NCBI GenBank assembly: GCA_900319705.1
Contig: ONPL01000012.1
Span: 1 to 32,224, forward strand
Reading direction: 5' to 3'
Origin: an uncultured Pseudomonadota bacterium
GTDB taxonomy: Bacteria; Pseudomonadota; Gammaproteobacteria; Enterobacterales; Succinivibrionaceae
Length of the DNA: 32,224 nt
The notes beneath the pieces are model-generated. The model saw only the letters and a list, made by a program, of their open reading frames with translations, ran no database searches and was not told the DNA's origin. The translations under genes were made by a program, and so were the position numbers. Shown here piece by piece: positions 1-6,586 of this stretch (positions are counted from its first letter, which is position 1; each line of letters begins with the position of its first letter).

Positions 1-86
1 CTAATGTGCTCCCCGTGTCAAGGACAAAAGATTAATGCGAAGTAAAGAATTTAAGGATCCGTGATATACTTTGGATGCCAGCAAAA

Positions 87-123
87 GGAGGATAGGGCAA
101 CGCTGAGGAGCGACCCGAGCGCC
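87..123 (-). other. Conserved 37-nt noncoding island of IS3 copy 1
   Basis: This stretch lies between the orfB stop and the right end of the element. Read on the minus strand it begins GGCGCTCGGGTCG and ends CTATCCTCC. It matches 31888-31924 of IS3 copy 2 at 33 of 37 positions without gaps, although the two transposases are clearly diverged. It sits 79 nt from the element end (84 nt in copy 2). It could be an RNA element, a transposase site or a terminal structure; its role is unknown. Confidence 0.6.
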
Positions 124-239
124 AGCTGGCTTCCGAAGGGGCGATGCCATACGGTATCGCTCTTTTCCGTTGCATGCTTACGGATCAAAGCAATACCGGT
201 GGTTGAGCCCCTGAGGAACAAAGCGATAAACCTCGGGGT

Positions 240-1205
240 TCAAGGGGCAGGGCCCCTTGGAACTTCTATCTCCGGAGGCTTTCCAGGGAGAGGATATTCC
301 CCGGCAGTAACAAAACGGTAGTATTGACTGGGCGACAGCTTAGCCAGTTGCCATTGATACCGGTCATGGTTGTAATAATCGAACCAGTCATCAATATCGC
401 GCTTAGCATCTTCAAAGGTGTCCCAGGTTGCCATCTTGTCAGCCAATTCATCTTTCATGTGGCCATAGAAGCTTTCCTGCGGAGCGTTATCCCAGCAGTT
501 CCCCCGGCGGGACATACTTTGACGAAGTCCTAAATCGTTAACAATTTCAATAAACTTTACGCTGGTGTAATGGCATCCCTGGTCCGAATGAATCATCGTT
601 TCAGCCTTGAGCGACACACCATAGTCGCGATGCATATTCCTTACCGTTTCCAGTACGAAATCAACTTCCAGGCTGTTGCTGAGTACATTAGCCAATGCTT
701 CTTTGGTATAAGCATCCAGAATCGTTGAGAGATACAGAAAGCCATCCTGGAATCCAATGTAAGTAATATCTGTCAGCAACACCATCCGTGGACCATGCGA
801 TTCAAATTCCCTGTTCAGAAGATTGTCAGCCACATTGTTTGTCCGTAGTGCTTTAGCCATTCTCCTGTATGGATTTGCTTTTCGAATCGGGCAAAAGAGA
901 TTAAACTCATGCATGAGGCGACGAATCTTTTTCACATTCATAACGATTCCCATGTGGAGTAAACGCATATGAATGCTGCGAACACCTTTCTTGTAGCCGC
1001 GGAAACAATATGCTTCCAATACGAGTTCAAATTCTGCCTTATCATGCTCCTCTCGTTGTTTTCTGGTAGCTTCTGAATTAACCCAGTTGTAATATCCGGA
1101 TCTGGATACACCTGCAATCTGGCAAAGCTCTGTTACAGATAGCAGGGGTTCCGGAGAATGTAGGGTTTCATGAATAATGGCAAACACTTCGCTTGCTTCA
1201 TTCAT
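240..1205 (-). CDS. IS3-family transposase, catalytic OrfB
   Basis: This is the DDE integrase-type transposase subunit (rve fold) of an IS3 element, which cuts and joins the IS ends. An N-terminal HTH_21-like part (residues about 20-100, including GVSRSGYYNW) precedes the catalytic core. The DDE residues fall in LLTDITYI, MIHSDQGCHYTS and NCWDNAPQESFYGHMKDE. The 321 residues are slightly longer than usual for IS3 OrfB (about 270-300). The ATG lies two bases after the orfA stop, in the -1 frame relative to orfA. That frame is open back to an A8 run in orfA, so a fused OrfAB made by -1 frameshifting is likely the active form. The last codons overlap a perfect 8-bp hairpin at 241-259. Confidence 0.93.
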   Translation of the reverse strand: MNEASEVFAIIHETLHSPEPLLSVTELCQIAGVSRSGYYNWVNSEATRKQREEHDKAEFELVLEAYCFRGYKKGVRSIHMRLLHMGIVMNVKKIRRLMHEFNLFCPIRKANPYRRMAKALRTNNVADNLLNREFESHGPRMVLLTDITYIGFQDGFLYLSTILDAYTKEALANVLSNSLEVDFVLETVRNMHRDYGVSLKAETMIHSDQGCHYTSVKFIEIVNDLGLRQSMSRRGNCWDNAPQESFYGHMKDELADKMATWDTFEDAKRDIDDWFDYYNHDRYQWQLAKLSPSQYYRFVTAGEYPLPGKPPEIEVPRGPAP

Positions 1206-1207
1206 GA

Positions 1208-1585
1208 TTATTCTTCGTGCTTTTTCGAAGTGCCTATTTGAGAGATTTTTTTTAGAAAATCGACTTCCTGTCTCAAGTAGGATACTTCATTAATGAGCTT
1301 TGCGAATGTTTCGGGATTCGTCGGGAGAACATGGAGACCTCGTTCTGATTTTGCTTGTACTTTCGCGCCAAAGACAAGTCCATATGCACGTGATTCACCT
1401 ATGATGTCTAGATCATATCCTAACTTCTTGACAATTTGACAAGCAGGTAGCCCTTCTTCCTTCATTTTCAGTATTTCCTGTTTGGCTTCAACAGTAAGTG
1501 CAAGACGGTGTTCTGTTACACGGTAGGTATAAGGATTTGCTTCCAGTAGTTTGATTTGTTCCGGGGTGAAAGGATTCCTTTTCAT
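1208..1585 (-). CDS. IS3-family transposase, OrfA (DNA-binding)
   Basis: Small OrfA of the IS3 element, homologous to the OrfA at 30415-30837 (both open with K-x-F-T-P-E-x and A-N-P-Y). It should bind the IS ends through a helix-turn-helix and oligomerise through its C-terminal heptad-like helix (LINEVSYLRQEVDFLKK). I chose the ATG at 1585 because a GGGGG ribosome binding site lies about 11 bases upstream and because this start aligns with copy 2. A longer reading frame begins at 1660, but that part runs into the terminal repeats. The coding sequence contains an A8 run, the expected slippage site for making OrfAB. Confidence 0.85.
   Translation of the reverse strand: MKRNPFTPEQIKLLEANPYTYRVTEHRLALTVEAKQEILKMKEEGLPACQIVKKLGYDLDIIGESRAYGLVFGAKVQAKSERGLHVLPTNPETFAKLINEVSYLRQEVDFLKKISQIGTSKKHEE
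1246..1253 (-). promoter_or_regulatory. A8 slippery site for -1 frameshifting (orfA to orfB)
   Basis: On the minus strand the sequence CTAAAAAAAATC encodes L-K-K-I in orfA. A -1 slip on the A run enters the orfB frame, which is open from here through the OrfB start at 1205. This is the arrangement expected for IS3-family translational frameshifting. Copy 2 has A7 at the matching place (30777-30783). Confidence 0.65.
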
Positions 1586-1649
1586 CACAATGTGCCCCCT
1601 TGATGGATACTTGTATTCTACTGTCACTGTATTTGTTTGTCCACAATAT

Positions 1650-1705
1650 GGGATTCTCATTAATTCAGTGTCTGTAGAACGGGTTTCACATTAATTCAAG
1701 TGTCC
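1650..1705 (-). repeat. Two tandem copies of an IS-end motif
   Basis: Two similar stretches sit between orfA and the left end of IS3 copy 1: 1650-1673 (GGGATTCTCATTAATTCAG then TGTCT) and 1681-1705 (GGGTTTCACATTAATTCAAG then TGTCC). Both share ATTAATTCA followed by GTGTC. Repeated motifs at an IS end usually bind the transposase. Copy 2 carries a different but similar set of six motifs at the equivalent position. Confidence 0.6.
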
Positions 1706-1811
1706 ATTTTTCGGGGATTATTTTAAGCAAAGTATTATAATATTCGGTATGGAAAGCTTTGGAAATCGGATATCAAGAAGGTATAAATTGGATTAAGGGG
1801 GGACTTGGGAT

Positions 1812-2102
1812 ATGAAGTACCAGAAGGCAACGGTAGAAATAATAAAATTTAATGCAAATGATGTTTTTTTTGCGTTTACACCGAGCCCAAATGCAACTCC
1901 TGAACAAGCACAGGCGGCCGCAGAAGCAGCAGCATATGATTACTTTGGCGGAAAACAGTCGGACGGAAATATTAGTGTTACACATTCAGGTAATGTGTAT
2001 ACAGCATGTTGTGCGCCATATACAGGTAATAAAGCCAATAGTGGTAATTGTAATGTTTATAGTAATGGAACATGTACCATATTCTATGTGCATGACTTTT
2101 AA
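1812..2102 (+). CDS. Small Cys-containing protein with leader-like N-terminus (unknown function)
   Basis: A 96-residue protein with a strong ribosome binding site (AAGGGGGG) about 10 bases before the ATG. The N-terminus MKYQKATVEIIKFNANDV resembles the K-x-x-V-E-x-I-x-F-x-x-x-D-V start seen in many small clostridial peptides, some of which are thought to be exported or modified. It then has an Ala/Gln-rich helix (ATPEQAQAAAEAAAYDYF, residues about 28-45). The second half is rich in Ser, Thr, Gly and Asn with four cysteines (ACCAPY, GNC, GTC), ending FYVHDF. There is no classical signal peptide and no modification enzyme next door; the nearest radical SAM gene is at 11977. A terminator follows at 2156-2183, so the gene looks monocistronic. 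I do not recognise the family with certainty; a RiPP-like precursor is one possibility only. Confidence 0.6.
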   Translation: MKYQKATVEIIKFNANDVFFAFTPSPNATPEQAQAAAEAAAYDYFGGKQSDGNISVTHSGNVYTACCAPYTGNKANSGNCNVYSNGTCTIFYVHDF

Positions 2103-2155
2103 TTGCAGATAGATTTGTATCAATGAACTAAAAAGAAAAAGAATTGAGATTTGGG

Positions 2156-2183
2156 CCTCTGAGTAAGTGATCAGAGGTTTTCT
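2156..2183 (+). terminator. Rho-independent terminator after the small Cys protein
   Basis: A perfect 7-bp stem, CCTCTGA (2156-2162) and TCAGAGG (2171-2177), with an 8-nt loop, is followed by TTTTCTT. It ends the unit carrying the small protein at 1812-2102. Confidence 0.75.
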
Positions 2184-2229
2184 TATGATAATGCATTCCA
2201 AAGCTTTAGTTAAAAACAAAAAGGCGTAA

Positions 2230-2472
2230 CTATCAAAAGCCGAAGTGATACAGTTTGATGATGTTCATTTTATTGCAAATTCGATAAATCAGGCTGCAAT
2301 AGCGAATGTGTGTGGAGAAGCATTTCAAATGACGGGTGGAGATACTTTCATTTGTCCTTCTTATGGAGGATCCGTTGACTTTTCTGGTGGAGATCAGCAC
2401 GGTGTCGGGCCTGGATGCCCTAAAGTTCAAAGGAAAAAGAATGATGGATGGTACCATTGCGCAGATTTCTAA
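2230..2472 (+). pseudogene. Second small Cys-containing protein, start codon apparently lost
   Basis: The reading frame gives L-S-K-A-E-V-I-Q-F-D-D-V-H-F-I-A-N, then a Gly-rich segment with cysteines in NVCGE, FICPSYGG, GPGCPK and WYHCADF. The opening is similar in style to the protein at 1812-2102 (K-A-x-V, aromatic F, D-V), and both end in an aromatic/His then DF. Between the in-frame TAA at 2227 and the GTG at 2245 there is no start codon, yet the leader-like similarity begins before the GTG, and the GTG has no ribosome binding site. A short in-frame ORF (ATG at 2185) runs into that TAA, so a nonsense change is one explanation. It could still be translated from GTG 2245 (75 residues). Confidence 0.45.
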
Positions 2473-2645
2473 TTTATGATTAAAGTTGGCTTTGATTTTG
2501 TTGCTGATTCTTGCCATGCAAAACCAGAATAATAGGCATGGAATCCTTTAAGTCATCGGATATATTTTCCGGCGATTTTGTTATAGTGCTGATTGCATAT
2601 TACAATGACCAATATTATTATTTTTTCACCCCATTCTGGTCATGG

Positions 2646-2674
2646 TTGTTATTTCCTAAATATAATGATACAAT
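2646..2674 (+). promoter_or_regulatory. Predicted sigma-A promoter of the loaP leader
   Basis: The -35 box TTGTTA (2646-2651) and the -10 box TACAAT (2669-2674) are separated by exactly 17 bases. The predicted start, near 2681, falls just before the structured leader, which supports the call. The rest of the gene-free stretch 2473-2645 shows nothing I can name. Confidence 0.6.
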
Positions 2675-2680
2675 AAGACG

Positions 2681-2808
2681 TCTGTGCGGTTCTCGCTGCG
2701 ACGCAGTAATACCGAGGCACTTGCCGGGTTGCTGGATCAGGGCAGAGCGAGGTGTATTTTTCTATGCCTCGATGGTGAAACTCTGCCCCAAATGGGGAGG
2801 AAACAGAA
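2681..2808 (+). ncRNA. Structured 5' leader RNA upstream of the LoaP-like gene
   Basis: About 128 nt from the predicted transcription start to the ATG. Hairpin 1: CGGT (2687-2690) pairs with ACCG (2711-2714) and encloses CTGC/GCAG (2696-2699 with 2703-2706). Hairpin 2: GGGCAGAG (2740-2747) pairs perfectly with CTCTGCCC (2781-2788). Directly stacked inside it is CGAGGTGTA (2748-2756) with TATGCCTCG (2763-2771; two wobble pairs), leaving a 9-nt bulge, ATGGTGAAA, on the 3' side. A small CCCC/GGGG hairpin (2786-2797) competes with hairpin 2 and overlaps the ribosome binding site. Leaders of LoaP-controlled operons are known to carry RNA hairpins bound by LoaP. That this is such a site, or an autoregulatory element, is inference. 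Confidence 0.55.
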
Positions 2809-3312
2809 ATGTACAGTTACTGCCTGTTCTGTGAAACAGGAAAGTGCGATTATGTGGCACGGGCGGCTATGCAGGCTTTTCCCTGCCGGGCGATCTCCCC
2901 GAAACAGATCCAGCATACATGGACAAAAGGTGAAGTTGTTGACCGGGTGCATGATTTGCTTCCCGGGTATGTTTTTCTATACTTTGAAGATCCTCTTCAG
3001 TTCCCGCTGGAACTGAAGAAAGTGGACCGGATTATCCGCTGCCTTCGGGATACGAATAAGGACTATGAACTGAAAGGCTCGGACGCGGAATTTGCCGAGA
3101 TGATCTACCAAAAAGACGGAGTCATCGGCAAAACACAGGTAACCGAAACAGACGGACGCTTTGAAATCGCGGACGAAACGCTCCGGAACCTTCATGCAGG
3201 AATCCTGAAGGTGGACCGCCGAAACAGACGAATGAAGATCGAGATTCTCTTTGCAAGCAACAAAGTCCAGACCTGGGTGGAATACGAGATTGTTTCCAAC
3301 GATGCCGGATAA
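2809..3312 (+). CDS. loaP: LoaP-like NusG paralog, processive antiterminator
   Basis: A 167-residue NusG-type transcription factor. The N-terminal NGN domain (residues about 1-100) opens MYSYCLFCETGKCDYVA, in place of the usual W-Y-V-L-x-V-x-x-G-x-E, and contains the signature DLLPGYVFLYFED. The C-terminal KOW domain (residues about 125-165) is ILKVDRRNRRMKIEILF. Specialised NusG paralogs at the head of polysaccharide or antibiotic operons (LoaP, RfaH-like) bind RNA polymerase and suppress termination. Its place directly before a long exopolysaccharide operon and behind a structured leader fits LoaP better than housekeeping NusG, which normally sits beside secE and rplK. A GGGGAGG ribosome binding site supports the ATG. 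It should act on RNA polymerase in the cytoplasm. Confidence 0.85.
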   Translation: MYSYCLFCETGKCDYVARAAMQAFPCRAISPKQIQHTWTKGEVVDRVHDLLPGYVFLYFEDPLQFPLELKKVDRIIRCLRDTNKDYELKGSDAEFAEMIYQKDGVIGKTQVTETDGRFEIADETLRNLHAGILKVDRRNRRMKIEILFASNKVQTWVEYEIVSNDAG

Positions 3313-3388
3313 ACCGACATCACTTTTTATGAATAAATAACAAAAGCAGGAAACAGAAAATAATATTATAAAAAGGGAGAAAAACATT

Positions 3389-3727
3389 ATGAAATTCTAT
3401 AAGCTTGAAAACCAGATTGTTATCAGTGACAAGGCTCTCACAATAGGAGAAGAACTGACTGCCAACACGACAGACGGCGCCCATGAAAAACATGTGCCGG
3501 TCATTGAACAGGAAAACAACACCGTGACAATTAAAGTCGGTTCCGTGGAACATCCCAGCGTGGAAGCTCACTACATCGAATGGATTCTGTTGCAGACTGA
3601 ACAAGGATTCCAGATTCATTATCTGAAACCCGGCATGAAACCGGAAGCCACCTTTCAAACCGTGGAAAAAGTTCTGGCAGCGTATGAATACTGCAACCTG
3701 CACGGGCTGTGGAAAGCAGAAGTATAA
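3389..3727 (+). CDS. Superoxide reductase (desulfoferrodoxin-like) lacking the N-terminal Cys4 iron site
   Basis: A 112-residue protein of the desulfoferrodoxin / neelaredoxin family, which reduces superoxide to hydrogen peroxide at a mononuclear Fe(His)4Cys site. The ligands are visible: His35 in EKHVP, His55 in VEHP, His61 in AHYIEWI, and Cys102 and His105 in EYCNLHGLW. The catalytic-loop pair Glu33-Lys34 is present. Two-iron relatives begin with a short rubredoxin-like domain holding four Cys. Here the corresponding first 30 residues (MKFYKLENQIV...) keep the general shape but have no Cys, so the electron-relay centre is lost. It lies 76 bases after loaP with a GGGAG ribosome binding site, presumably in the same operon. 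Why it sits between an antiterminator and a capsule operon is unclear; protection in an anaerobe is an inference. Confidence 0.9.
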   Translation: MKFYKLENQIVISDKALTIGEELTANTTDGAHEKHVPVIEQENNTVTIKVGSVEHPSVEAHYIEWILLQTEQGFQIHYLKPGMKPEATFQTVEKVLAAYEYCNLHGLWKAEV

Positions 3728-3786
3728 ACTAGAAAAATGGCAAAGAGAATGGTATTTCATCTCTCGCTTAAGGAGTTGCCAGAAAA

Positions 3787-5172
3787 ATGAATGATGTAAC
3801 AAAATTAGAATACAAGAAAAAAAATAAGCTGTTTTTAATAAAAACAGCTCATTTCCTGATTTGTGCAGCATTGTTTTATTGCGCTTTTCTTCTGTTCAGA
3901 TACAGTGAGTTTCCACAGGAGCGGAAAGCCAGCTTCCGATATAATTATTTTGTTGCATTTTTATATATTTTTCTGACTGCTTTCTTTAACCGGACATACA
4001 ACTCTTACCTTTTAGGTTATTCAAGAATCAGGGGTCTGGTATCTGCCCAATTCCTATCTCAGTTTTTTTCTGTTGGAATTATCTACATTGTTGTTACAAT
4101 AGCATGGAACCGTATTCGAAGCCCTTTGATTTTTATCTTACTGTTAGTTGTTTTTGTTCCCATTAATATTATTTGGTCAATAGAAGCAAATAAATACTAT
4201 TGTAAGTTGAACCCGCCAAGAAAAACGATCTTGATTTATCGCAATCAGAGGGATAAGCGGAGATTCGGTATCATTACGGGCAAACCTACAGAACGCTTAT
4301 ATAAAATCACAAAAGAACTGCAATTTGACGGTGATTTTGATGAAATCATAGACCAGTTAGAAGGATTTGAAGCCGTCTTTGTCGCAGGTATCAATTCCCG
4401 CTGCCGCAATGGTATACTGAAGCACTGTCAGGATCATAATATTCGCGGATTTTTCCTTCCTCATGTAGGTGATGTGATTTTGCAGGGTGCAGATCATATC
4501 CAGTCCTTTGACTCTCCTGTGCTGATGGCCAGAAGAAAAATAGTTCAGCCTGAATACCGGGTTATCAAGCGGATAATGGATATCATAGGATCAGCAATTG
4601 GCCTAATTCTTCTCTCTCCTGTTTTTCTGATAACAGCTATCGCTATCAAAGCATATGACAAAGGTCCGGTTTTTTATAAACAAATGCGCCTGACCCGCGA
4701 TGGGAGAAAATTCAGAATTATCAAATTCAGAAGCATGCGGCCGGATGCTGAAAAAGATGGTATTGCACGTCTTAGTACTGGTGATCAGGATGATCGGATC
4801 ACACCAATCGGCAGAATAATCCGTAAATGTCGTCTGGATGAAATCCCACAGCTCATCAATATACTTAAAGGTGAGATGAGTATAGTAGGTCCTCGTCCAG
4901 AGCGACCGGAAATAGCTGAACAGTATTACAAGACCATGCCGGACTTCAAGCTTCGCCTGCAAGTTAAAGCAGGTCTTACAGGCTATGCGCAAATATATGG
5001 AAAATATAATTCGGATCCTTATGAAAAATTGGAATTTGATCTGCTCTATATTAATCAAATGAATATACTTACTGATTTAAGAATGATTTTTGCTACATTT
5101 GGCATTCTTTTCAGCAAAGAAAGTACTGCAGGTGTTGAAGGCATAACAGCGATGGATTACGAGGAGGAATGA
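3787..5172 (+). CDS. Polyprenyl glycosylphosphotransferase (priming enzyme of the EPS/capsule)
   Basis: A membrane enzyme that moves a sugar-1-phosphate from a UDP-sugar to undecaprenyl phosphate, the first step of Wzx/Wzy polysaccharide assembly. Hydrophobic segments lie at residues about 15-38, 50-66, 80-105 and 112-135, then a cytosolic linker, then a further membrane helix in the bacterial sugar transferase domain (PF02397, from residue about 258: RVIKRIMDIIGS). Family motifs are KFRSMRPDAE, RLDEIPQLINILKGEMSIVGPRPE and VKAGLTGYAQIYGKY. The 461-residue length is typical of the WbaP/CpsE type. AAGGAG stands 10 bases before the ATG. The transferred sugar (Glc, Gal or another) cannot be told from sequence alone. 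It is the first gene of the AT-rich block. Confidence 0.93.
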   Translation: MNDVTKLEYKKKNKLFLIKTAHFLICAALFYCAFLLFRYSEFPQERKASFRYNYFVAFLYIFLTAFFNRTYNSYLLGYSRIRGLVSAQFLSQFFSVGIIYIVVTIAWNRIRSPLIFILLLVVFVPINIIWSIEANKYYCKLNPPRKTILIYRNQRDKRRFGIITGKPTERLYKITKELQFDGDFDEIIDQLEGFEAVFVAGINSRCRNGILKHCQDHNIRGFFLPHVGDVILQGADHIQSFDSPVLMARRKIVQPEYRVIKRIMDIIGSAIGLILLSPVFLITAIAIKAYDKGPVFYKQMRLTRDGRKFRIIKFRSMRPDAEKDGIARLSTGDQDDRITPIGRIIRKCRLDEIPQLINILKGEMSIVGPRPERPEIAEQYYKTMPDFKLRLQVKAGLTGYAQIYGKYNSDPYEKLEFDLLYINQMNILTDLRMIFATFGILFSKESTAGVEGITAMDYEEE

Positions 5173-5238
5173 AGGAATTAAAAAACTTAACGGCCAAAAG
5201 AATAGGGTAAAAAATGGGGATATGTTCAACTCTACTAG

Positions 5239-5403
5239 AGAACGAAAGACTTATTTGATCTGATGTGCAAGTTTGAGCGTGACTAGGAAATTGCCAAAAG
5301 TGGTTTTACTGTTTCAGAAAAAGATAAGGTGTTTTACGTGCATCTCATCGAGAAAAGCATGAAGACCATGTACGAAATCATCATGCTCTGTGAAGTTGGT
5401 TAG
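5239..5403 (+). pseudogene. Decayed coding remnant between the priming enzyme and the first GT
   Basis: One frame reads RTKDLFDLMCKFERD, then a TAG at 5284, then EIAKSGFTVSEKDKVFYVHL and about 20 further residues to a TAG at 5401. The composition looks like real coding sequence and the frame is coherent apart from one stop and the missing start. I do not recognise the family. The rest of the gap 5173-5431 shows only a possible promoter for the next gene. Confidence 0.3.
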
Positions 5404-5426
5404 CGTTTTCTTAGATTTAGTATAAT
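5396..5426 (+). promoter_or_regulatory. Possible internal promoter before the first GT4 gene
   Basis: A consensus TATAAT lies at 5421-5426, with a weak TTGGTT at 5396-5401 (19-base spacing). A start near 5433 would place the nearby ATG (5432) at or before the 5' end of the transcript, which favours GTG 5447 as the real start of the next gene. Confidence 0.35.
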
Positions 5427-5446
5427 AGCTTATGGGAGACGGGAAT

Positions 5447-6559
5447 GTGCAAAAACAAAAAGTAATAATCATGGCAAATGACTCAACCTACACATACAAC
5501 CTTCGTAATGAGATTATTGAACGTCTTGTAGCAGACGGTTACGAGGTCATTGTTGTGTGTCAATTACTTCTGCTTCAGGACGAACTGAAGGCACTTGGTT
5601 GCCGGCTGATCAATATCGAAACAAATCGCCATGGAACCAATCCACTATCGGATCTTGGGCTTTTATTGAAGTTTCGAAAAATACTTATGGAAGAAAAACC
5701 AGCTGTAGCGCTCACATATAATATTAAGCCAAATGCATATGGTGGAATAGCTTGCCGAATGACAAAAACGCCTTATCTTCCTAATATTACTGGTCTGGGA
5801 ACAGCAGTTGAGTATCCGGGAATAATGCAAAAGATTTCAATAAAACTATATAAAGCTGGTGTTGCTAGGGCAGATTGTATTTTTTTTCAAAACAAAGAAA
5901 ACAGGCAATTCTTTGAGGAACACAATATGCTCCGAAAACGCTGCAAAACACGTCTTATTCCTGGATCAGGCGTCAGCCTCAGAATGCACAAAGCAATGGA
6001 ATATCCTGAAGATGGAAACAAAATTAATTTCTTGTTTATTGCTCGTGTTATGCGGGAAAAGGGGATTGATCTGTATCTAGGAGCAGCAAAACGTATTTAT
6101 GAAAAGCATAAAAATGTAATGTTTCATATTTGTGGTCAGTGCGATGACGAGAAGTATATTGGATTGCTGAAAAAAGCCGAAAAGAGTGGATATATCGCCT
6201 ATCACGGTGAACAGAAAGATATGGTTCCATTCTTTAAAATGGCTCATTGTATTGTGCACCCTTCCTATTATCCGGAAGGCATGAGCAACGTATTACTTGA
6301 AGCAGCAGCCCATTGCAGACCAATTATTGCTACTGATCGGGCAGGCTGCCGCGAGACTATCGATGACAATAAGAGCGGATTTATTATTCCAATCAAAAGT
6401 GAAGATTCACTTGTTGAAGCACTGGAAAAATTCCTGTCAATGACATGTGAACAGCGCCGTGATATGGGGCTTGCCGGAAGAGCAAAGATAGAGCAGGAAT
6501 TTGATAGACAGATTATTGTAAAGGCATATCTTGAGGAAATCGAGAGGATAATGCATTAA
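5447..6559 (+). CDS. GT4-family glycosyltransferase
   Basis: A cytosolic retaining glycosyltransferase of the GT-B fold that adds a sugar to the lipid-linked repeat unit. The N-terminal Rossmann domain starts QKVIIMANDSTYTYNLRNEI. The C-terminal nucleotide-sugar domain shows FLFIARVMREKGIDLYL and the GT4 E-x7-E region in HPSYYPEGMSNVLLEAAAH. The segment TYNIKPNAYGG resembles CapM / WbpL-neighbour type capsule GTs. I chose GTG 5447 because GGGAG stands about 7 bases upstream; an in-frame ATG at 5432 has no ribosome binding site. Donor and acceptor are unknown. Confidence 0.88.
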   Translation: MQKQKVIIMANDSTYTYNLRNEIIERLVADGYEVIVVCQLLLLQDELKALGCRLINIETNRHGTNPLSDLGLLLKFRKILMEEKPAVALTYNIKPNAYGGIACRMTKTPYLPNITGLGTAVEYPGIMQKISIKLYKAGVARADCIFFQNKENRQFFEEHNMLRKRCKTRLIPGSGVSLRMHKAMEYPEDGNKINFLFIARVMREKGIDLYLGAAKRIYEKHKNVMFHICGQCDDEKYIGLLKKAEKSGYIAYHGEQKDMVPFFKMAHCIVHPSYYPEGMSNVLLEAAAHCRPIIATDRAGCRETIDDNKSGFIIPIKSEDSLVEALEKFLSMTCEQRRDMGLAGRAKIEQEFDRQIIVKAYLEEIERIMH

Positions 6560-6586
6560 GGATAATACTTTGGAAGGTGTTTAGTG

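Larger units (their letters stand above)
8..1719 (-). mobile_element. IS3-family insertion sequence, copy 1
   Basis: A complete-looking IS3-family element read on the minus strand: orfA, orfB, a left end with a repeated motif (1650-1705) and a right end near base 8. The ends were set by comparison with copy 2 (30092-32008). Both termini carry TCCCCG, six bases, then GGACA, and copy 2 shows the same GGACA 14 bases in from its ends. The left end reads AATCCCCGAAAAATGGACA and the right end, in reverse complement, GCTCCCCGTGTCAAGGACA. I could not find a target duplication, so the outermost two or three bases are uncertain. The 3' noncoding part (8-239) is long for an IS3 element and holds an island shared with copy 2. 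Confidence 0.8.

Noticed and set aside
61-321. ORF 61-321 on the plus strand
   Set aside because: It lies in the noncoding end of IS3 copy 1 and opposite orfB, has no ribosome binding site, and is not matched by an equivalent ORF in copy 2.
1661-1811. TATAAT at 1736-1741 as promoter of the small Cys protein
   Set aside because: No convincing -35 box is found at the right distance; it is only a weak possibility at the IS edge.
2511-3016. ORFs at 2511-2834 and 2684-3016 as genes
   Set aside because: They overlap the promoter, leader RNA and loaP start, have no ribosome binding site and show no coherent protein.
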